The translations under genes and the position numbers were made by a program. Shown in pieces: positions 3,642 to 8,219 of a DNA stretch of 8,219 nucleotides (position 1 is its first letter; every line of letters starts with the position of its first letter). Origin of the DNA: JASFRI01 sp050115015 (lineage in GTDB: Bacteria; Acidobacteriota; Polarisedimenticolia; CBDVAL01); assembly GCA_050115015.1 (NCBI GenBank), contig JASFRI010000184.1, positions 1-8,219 of the forward strand. Direction: 5' to 3'. Under the pieces are notes generated by a model, which worked only from the letters and a program-made list of their open reading frames with translations, made no database searches and was not told the origin of the DNA.

Positions 3642-5300
3642 ATGCTGAGCGAAGCCACCCGGACCCGGACCGGGCCCGTCGAACCGGCCTCGGAGCCGAT
3701 CCTCCTCGGCGACGAGGCCGTGGCCCTCGCCGCGATCCACGCGGGCATCGCGGCCGCCTACGCCTATCCCGGCACGCCGTCCACGGAGATCCTCGAGTAC
3801 CTGATCCGGCATCGCGAGCGCCACGGGGCCCCGCACGCCGCCTGGACCGCGAACGAGAAGACCGCCTACGAGACCGCACTGGGCACCTCCCTCGCCGGCC
3901 GGCGCGCCCTCGTGGCGATGAAGCACGTCGGCCTCAACGTGGCCGCCGATCCGTTCCTGAACTCCGCGCTGGTCGCGATCCAGGGCGGGCTCGTGGTGGC
4001 GGTCGCCGACGATCCCGGAATGCACAGCTCCCAGAACGAGCAGGACAGCCGCTACTACGCGGACTTCGCCCACGTACCCTGCCTGGAGCCGGCGAACCAC
4101 CAGGAGGCCTACGACATGGCTCGGGAGGCCTTCGGGCTCTCGGAGCGCTTCCGGATGCCGGTGCTGCTGCGGCTGGTCACGCGCCTGGCCCACAGCCGCG
4201 CCCCGGTACGGGTGCGGCCGCCGGATCCCGTCCCGCCGGCGCCGGAGCGAGCGGACACGCGCGGCTGGACGCTGCTCCCGGCCTTCGCCCGCCGGCAGTG
4301 GCATGCCGTGCTGGAGAGACAGCGCGAGCTGCGAGGCTACGTCGAGGTCTGCGATCACAACCGGATCGATCTGCAGCCGCCGGGCGCCGACATCGCGGTG
4401 GTCACCACCGGGATCGCCCGGACCTATTACCTGGAGTGCGCGGGTGAGCTGGAGCGGCGGCCGTCGCACCTGCACATCGGCGCCTATCCGTTCCCCGCCG
4501 GCAAGCTCGAGGAGCTCGCCCGCGGGGCGGCAACGCTCCTCGTCCTCGAGGAGGGCTACCCGTTCCTGGAGCGCTATCTCCGTGGCGTCCTGCCGGGCCG
4601 CCACCGTATCCTCGGGCGCGCGACGGGACACGTCCCCGCCGACGGCGAGCTGGGGCCGGATGCGGTCCGGGCGGCCCTCGGCCTGCCCATCGCCTCGGGG
4701 ACCGACAGCCGGGGGCTGGAGGTGCCGGCGCGCTCGCCGCAGCTCTGCGCGGGTTGTCCGCATCGGGATACCTTCGAGGCCCTCAACCGCGCGCTGGAGG
4801 GCTTCCCGGACGCCCTGGTCACCTCCGACATCGGGTGCTACACCCTGGGGGCGCTGCCGCCGTACGAGGCGATCCACTCCTGCGTCTGCATGGGGGCGTC
4901 CATCGGCATGGCGAAGGGCGCGGCGGAGGCGGGTCTCCACCCGGTGGTGGCGACGATCGGGGACAGCACATTCCTGCATTCCGGCGTCACGCCGCTGCTG
5001 GACGCCGTCACGGCGGACGCGGACCTGACGCTGATCATCCTCGACAACCGCGTCGTCGCGATGACCGGCGGACAGCCGACGATCCTGGAGGGCGGGGACC
5101 TCGAGGCGCTGGTCCTGGGCCTCGGCGTGGATCCCGCGCACGTCCACCGGGTCGAGGCGCACCCGAAGAAGGTGGGGGAGCTGGCCGACCGGATCCGCCG
5201 GGAGATCGAGCACCGGGGGCTGTCGGTGATCATCGCCGCCCGGGAGTGCATCGAGAGCGCCCGGAAGCGCAAGCGAACGGGAGGGACCAATGAAGCATGA
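3642..5300 (+). CDS. iorA: indolepyruvate (aryl-pyruvate) oxidoreductase alpha subunit lacking the C-terminal ferredoxin domain
   Basis: A 552-aa thiamine-diphosphate subunit of a 2-oxoacid oxidoreductase that decarboxylates indole-, phenyl- or hydroxyphenylpyruvate to the acyl-CoA. The N-terminal pyrimidine-binding domain has AYPGTPSTE (41-49) and TANEKTAYE (69-77; E72 is the likely cofactor glutamate), then 'GMHSSQNEQDSR' (126-137). A middle transketolase C-like domain spans about 245-345. The C-terminal cofactor domain has CAGCPHRDTF (369-378), SDIGCYTLG (395-403), CMGASIGMAKG (416-426) and the GDSTF...DN binding motif (440-469), followed by AMTGGQPT. The family usually continues to about 600-650 aa with a double 4Fe-4S domain; here the chain stops after 'ARECIESARKRKR', with no C-x2-C-x2-C-x3-C cluster motif. 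Start ATG at 3642 has AGGAG (3631-3635) six bases upstream; the frame is open further upstream but only through the MITE-like region. It overlaps iorB by 11 bp. Confidence 0.9.
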   Translation: MLSEATRTRTGPVEPASEPILLGDEAVALAAIHAGIAAAYAYPGTPSTEILEYLIRHRERHGAPHAAWTANEKTAYETALGTSLAGRRALVAMKHVGLNVAADPFLNSALVAIQGGLVVAVADDPGMHSSQNEQDSRYYADFAHVPCLEPANHQEAYDMAREAFGLSERFRMPVLLRLVTRLAHSRAPVRVRPPDPVPPAPERADTRGWTLLPAFARRQWHAVLERQRELRGYVEVCDHNRIDLQPPGADIAVVTTGIARTYYLECAGELERRPSHLHIGAYPFPAGKLEELARGAATLLVLEEGYPFLERYLRGVLPGRHRILGRATGHVPADGELGPDAVRAALGLPIASGTDSRGLEVPARSPQLCAGCPHRDTFEALNRALEGFPDALVTSDIGCYTLGALPPYEAIHSCVCMGASIGMAKGAAEAGLHPVVATIGDSTFLHSGVTPLLDAVTADADLTLIILDNRVVAMTGGQPTILEGGDLEALVLGLGVDPAHVHRVEAHPKKVGELADRIRREIEHRGLSVIIAARECIESARKRKRTGGTNEA

Positions 5301-5874
5301 CATCATCATCTCCGGCGTGGGCGGGCAGGGGATCCTGTCGCTGTCGTTCCTCATCGTCGCCAGCGCCCGTGCCGAGGGGTTCGAGGTCCAGCAGAGCGAG
5401 ATCCACGGGATGGCGCAGCGTGGAGGCTCGGTGGTGGCGCAGCTCCGCATGGCGGACCGCGCCATCCAGAGCGGCCTGATCCCCCGGGGCCAGGTCGACC
5501 TCATCCTGTCCATGGAGCCGATGGAGGGGCTCCGTTACGCCGACCAGCTCGCGCCGGAAGGCATGTTGCTGGCGTCGTCGGATCCCGTGATCAACATCCC
5601 GGACTACCCGCCGATGGAGGAGCTCCTCGCCAAGATCGGGCACCTGCCGCGCTCCCGGACGATCCCCGCCGCCCGGCTGGCACGCGAGGCCGGCTCCCCG
5701 CGCTCCACGAACGTCGTGATGGTGGGGGCGGCCACGCCGTTCCTGCCGCTGGGTCCCGCGGCCCTGGAGGATGCGGTCCGGATGCTGTTCGCCCGGAAGG
5801 GAACGGACGTGGTGGAGGCCAACCTGCGGGCCTTCCGGCTCGGGCTCGAGGCGATGCAGTGCGCACCGGCCTAG
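5290..5874 (+). CDS. iorB: indolepyruvate oxidoreductase beta subunit
   Basis: A 194-aa partner of IorA, belonging to the gamma-type (pyruvate ferredoxin oxidoreductase catalytic) domain family. It starts MKHDIIISGVGGQGI, with the GVGGQG nucleotide-type loop at 9-14, then SEIHGMAQRGGSV (36-48), a hallmark of IorB proteins, and 'SMEPMEGLRYA' (74-84). Length is normal for the family. It forms the alpha-beta assembly that binds CoA and helps complete the oxidative decarboxylation. The start ATG at 5290 lies inside the end of iorA (11-bp overlap), with GGAGGG (5280-5285) four bases upstream, so translation is probably coupled. It contains only one cysteine (C191), so it does not supply the iron-sulfur centre missing from IorA. 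The neighbouring acyl-CoA synthetase fits use of the acyl-CoA product for ATP formation. Confidence 0.92.
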   Translation: MKHDIIISGVGGQGILSLSFLIVASARAEGFEVQQSEIHGMAQRGGSVVAQLRMADRAIQSGLIPRGQVDLILSMEPMEGLRYADQLAPEGMLLASSDPVINIPDYPPMEELLAKIGHLPRSRTIPAARLAREAGSPRSTNVVMVGAATPFLPLGPAALEDAVRMLFARKGTDVVEANLRAFRLGLEAMQCAPA

Positions 5875-8126
5875 AGGACGCGGCGGAGGGCGTTCTCCGG
5901 GACGTCCGGGCGAGCGGGCGCACGGTCCTGCTGGAGTCGGAGGGCTACGCGCTCCTCCAGGCGGCGGGTCTCGGCGTTCCCGAGCATCGTGTGCTGACGT
6001 CGCCCGCCGGCGTCGACGACCTCGACCTGGATGCCCTCGGCGGCGAGCGCGTCGTGGTGAAGGTGATGTCCCCGGCCATCGCCCACCGGGCCGACGTCGG
6101 CGGTGTGCGGATTGTCGCGGCGGAGCGTCCGGCGATCGCCGCCGCGATCCGCGAGATGGCCTCCCGCTTCCGGGACGAGCCGGTGGAGGGCTACCTGGTC
6201 GCCCGCTTCGTGGAACACGACGCGGGCCTGGGAGCCGAGCTGCTCCTCGGCGCCCGCTGGACCGACGACTTCGGGCCGGTGATCTCCCTGGGACCGGGCG
6301 GCGTCGACGGGGAGCGGCTGTGTCGCGAGATGCGGCCGGGGCGAGAGGTCGCGATCTTCTCGCCCTCGCTCACGGATCCCGACCGCATCCTTCCCATCCT
6401 CGACGGGAAGGCCATCACCCCCTGGATCATCGGCGCGGGCCGCGGCGGCACGGTGCATCTGGCCCCGGCGGCGCTCCGGGATCTGCTCGTGGGCTTCCTG
6501 CGCTTCGCGGCGCGGCACATCCCCGACGATCTCCTCGAGCTCGAGGTCAACCCGCTGGCGCTGACCGCCGACGGGCCGGTGGCCCTGGACGTCCTGGCGC
6601 GGGTCGGCTCCCCGCTGGGGGCGCAGCCGGCCCCCCGGCCCGCGGAGAACATCCGGCGCCTGCTCCGTCCGCAGAGCATCGCGGTCATCGGCGTCTCGGA
6701 GCGCATGAACCCCGGGCACCGGATCGTGTGCAACGTGCTGCGCGAGGGCTTCGACCCGTCCCGCCTCCTCGTCATCAAGCCCGGCCTCGATAGCCTGGAG
6801 GGCTGCCGCTGCGTCCCGGACCTCGCGGCGCTACCGGAGCCGGTGGACCTGCTGGTGGTCAGCCTCGACGCGGCCCGGGCGGTGACCACCGTGGAGGAGG
6901 CGATCGCCGGCGAGCGGGCCCACGGCATCATCCTGATCGCCGGCGGGATGGGGGAGCACGAGGCGGGTCGGGGGCTGGAGCGCCGCCTCGAGACCGCCAT
7001 CGCGGCGGCGCGGGCGAGCCCGGGCGGCGGAGCCGTGGTGAACGGCGGCAACTGCCTGGGGATCCGCTCGGTGCCGGGACGCTACGAGACGATGTTCATC
7101 CCCGAGGAGAGGATGCCGGCCCCGTCGGCGGAGACGGCTCCCGTGGCGCTCATCGCCCAGAGCGGCGCCTTCGCTTGCTCCCGCGCCTCCCGGATGCCCG
7201 ATCTGCAGCCGCGCTACAACATCTCCGTGGGGAACCAGGTCGACCTGACGGTGGGGGACTACCTGACCCACCTCGCCGGGGACCCGTCCGTGGAGGTGTT
7301 CGCATGCTACATCGAGGGCTTCCGGCCGGGCGACGGCGAGCGCTTCGCGCGGGCGGTCGGCGCCATCCGGGAGAGCGGCCGCTCGGTGGTGGTCTACCGG
7401 GCCGGACGGACCCCGGCGGGGATCACGGCCACCTCGTCCCACACCGTTTCGGTGGCCGGCGACTACGTCGTGGCGCGGGAGATCCTCGGCGCCGCCGGCG
7501 CGCTGGTGGCCCCGAGCCTCTCCGACTTCGACGACATGGTCCGCCTGCTGTGCCTGCTGCGGGGCCGGCCGCCGGCGGGCGACCGTCTGGGGGCGATCTC
7601 CAACGCCGGGTTCGAGTGCGTGGCCATCGCGGACCACCTCGGACCGTTCCGGCTGGCGTCCTTCGGGGAACCCACCCGGCGAGCGCTGGGGCAGCTGCTG
7701 GAGGCCGCGCGGCTGGACCGGGTCGTGCAGGTGCAGAACCCGCTGGACCTCTCCCCCATCGCCGGCGACCAGGCGTACGGGCGCGCCGTCCGGCTGCTGC
7801 TCGACGCTCCCGAGGTGGACGTCGCCGTGGTCGGCTGCGTGCCGATGACCGGCGCCCTGGACACTCTGCCCGCGGATCGCGGCGGGACCGGCTTCGCCGG
7901 CGCCTCGGTGACGGAGCGCCTGATCCGGCTCTACCGTGACTCGACCAAGCCGTGGGTCGCCGTGGTGGACGCGGGGCCGATGTACGACCCGATGGCCGCC
8001 CGCCTCCGGCAGGGGGGGATCACCACCTTCCGGAGCGCCGACCGGGCGCTCCGCCTCCTGGCCGCCTGCCGGTCCCACCTGCAGGCGATCCGGGGCGATC
8101 CGGGTCGGACCGTAGCAAGTCACTGA
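5859..8126 (+). CDS. ADP-forming acyl-CoA synthetase (acetate-CoA ligase type), fused beta-alpha order
   Basis: A 755-aa single-chain NDP-forming acyl-CoA synthetase: acyl-CoA + ADP + phosphate gives acid + ATP + CoA. Residues about 20-250 are the ATP-grasp (beta-type) domain, with VVKVMSPAIAHRADVGGV (66-83) and LELEVNPL (226-233). Residues about 264-390 are the Rossmann-like CoA-binding domain (SIAVIGVSERMNPGH, 273-287). From about 390 to 570 comes the succinyl-CoA-synthetase-like domain with GGNCLG (396-401), IAQSGAFA (432-439) and SSHTVSVAGD (526-535), in which H528 is the likely phosphohistidine. A further ligase domain includes NPLDLSP (627-633). The ATP-grasp half comes first, unlike many fused homologues that are alpha-first. 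The GTG start at 5859 overlaps iorB by 16 bp, with GAGG seven bases upstream. In archaea the same enzyme pairing recovers ATP from arylacetyl-CoA; substrate here is inferred from the operon. The stop at 8126 borders a composition change. Confidence 0.88.
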   Translation: MRTGLEDAAEGVLRDVRASGRTVLLESEGYALLQAAGLGVPEHRVLTSPAGVDDLDLDALGGERVVVKVMSPAIAHRADVGGVRIVAAERPAIAAAIREMASRFRDEPVEGYLVARFVEHDAGLGAELLLGARWTDDFGPVISLGPGGVDGERLCREMRPGREVAIFSPSLTDPDRILPILDGKAITPWIIGAGRGGTVHLAPAALRDLLVGFLRFAARHIPDDLLELEVNPLALTADGPVALDVLARVGSPLGAQPAPRPAENIRRLLRPQSIAVIGVSERMNPGHRIVCNVLREGFDPSRLLVIKPGLDSLEGCRCVPDLAALPEPVDLLVVSLDAARAVTTVEEAIAGERAHGIILIAGGMGEHEAGRGLERRLETAIAAARASPGGGAVVNGGNCLGIRSVPGRYETMFIPEERMPAPSAETAPVALIAQSGAFACSRASRMPDLQPRYNISVGNQVDLTVGDYLTHLAGDPSVEVFACYIEGFRPGDGERFARAVGAIRESGRSVVVYRAGRTPAGITATSSHTVSVAGDYVVAREILGAAGALVAPSLSDFDDMVRLLCLLRGRPPAGDRLGAISNAGFECVAIADHLGPFRLASFGEPTRRALGQLLEAARLDRVVQVQNPLDLSPIAGDQAYGRAVRLLLDAPEVDVAVVGCVPMTGALDTLPADRGGTGFAGASVTERLIRLYRDSTKPWVAVVDAGPMYDPMAARLRQGGITTFRSADRALRLLAACRSHLQAIRGDPGRTVASH

Positions 8127-8219
8127 ATCTCAATATGATCCGTGATTTTAGGGGGTCTGTGGAGCGCTTAGACGGGCCATTTCGACCCCCAAATGCCCCT
8201 TCTAACGCAGGTGCATGAC
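8127..8219. other. less GC-rich downstream end; possible insertion-sequence edge
   Basis: Immediately after the operon the sequence turns visibly more AT-rich (ATCTCAATATGATC, GATTTTA) than anything else in the window. It contains an inverted repeat and no credible gene; an apparent reading frame across it is only the tail of a shadow frame of the synthetase gene. The motif 'GGGCCATTTCGACCCCC' reminds me of repeats near the ends of some IS21-like elements, but that is an impression only. Confidence 0.3.
8151..8190. repeat. inverted repeat GGGGGTC / GACCCCC downstream of the operon
   Basis: GGGGGTC (8151-8157) and GACCCCC (8184-8190) form a perfect 7-bp stem around 26 nt. The left arm also has an alternative partner: GTCT (8155-8158) can pair with AGAC (8169-8172). 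It lies 24 bases after the stop codon at 8126. No T-tract follows on the plus strand, so it is a poor intrinsic terminator. It could be an mRNA 3' stem-loop or part of a mobile-element end. Confidence 0.45.

Noticed and set aside
2582..4447. 621-codon plus-strand open frame spanning the PLA2-like gene, the intergenic region and iorA
   Set aside because: Crosses the MITE-like element and two well-supported genes, with low-complexity composition typical of GC-rich shadow frames.
3534..5513. 659-codon minus-strand open frame antisense to iorA and iorB
   Set aside because: Arg/Asp/Gly-rich antisense shadow; the plus-strand proteins carry all family motifs.
6831..8123. 430-codon minus-strand open frame antisense to the synthetase
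   Set aside because: Shadow of codon bias; His/Arg/Gly-rich with no recognisable domain.
1..8219. CRISPR array, rRNA or tRNA genes
   Set aside because: No regularly spaced repeats and no rRNA or tRNA signatures were seen on either strand.

Overview
GC-rich (about 70% by eye) bacterial chromosomal window with five complete protein-coding genes of recognisable or partly recognisable type, one partial gene cut by the left edge, and one uncharacterised small gene. Composition, strong GGAGG-type ribosome binding sites and gene content fit a GC-rich, probably anaerobic or facultative bacterium of a lineage such as Desulfobacterota, Myxococcota, NC10 or Acidobacteriota. The phylum cannot be fixed from the sequence alone.

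Left block (1-1032, minus strand): a beta-phosphoglucomutase-type HAD enzyme (190-945) is followed by the first 50 codons of a GH65 family disaccharide phosphorylase (1-152). This is the classic pair in which the phosphorylase releases beta-glucose 1-phosphate from a disaccharide and the mutase turns it into glucose 6-phosphate. A near-consensus sigma70-type promoter lies upstream at 1003-1032.

Middle block (1106-3176): a small uncharacterised 89-aa protein on the plus strand (1133-1402) converges on a 62-aa helical protein on the minus strand (1553-1741), with a strong GC hairpin between them. Upstream of the 62-aa gene on the same strand is a secreted 376-aa protein (1951-3081) with a phospholipase A2-like His-Asp active-site motif (DCFDHDAC).

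Intergenic region 3082-3641: this 560-bp stretch carries no gene but is the most unusual part of the window. It holds (i) the probable PLA2-like gene promoter, (ii) a 194-bp MITE-like element (3194-3387) with 26-bp terminal inverted repeats (24/26 matching) exactly flanked by a perfect 9-bp direct repeat TGGTGGTTT, and (iii) a chain of hairpins ending in a possible 72-nt three-way-junction RNA (3515-3586) just upstream of the next operon.

Right block (3642-8126, plus strand): three overlapping genes encode the alpha and beta subunits of an indolepyruvate/aryl-pyruvate:ferredoxin oxidoreductase and a single-chain ADP-forming acyl-CoA synthetase. Together they would convert aryl- (or other 2-oxo) acids from transaminated amino acids to acyl-CoA plus reduced carrier, and then to free acid with ATP made by substrate-level phosphorylation. 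Unusually, the alpha subunit ends without the C-terminal 2x[4Fe-4S] domain typical of the family, so the electron exit is unexplained. After the operon, composition becomes less GC-rich and an inverted repeat (8151-8190) suggests a repeat or the edge of an insertion sequence.
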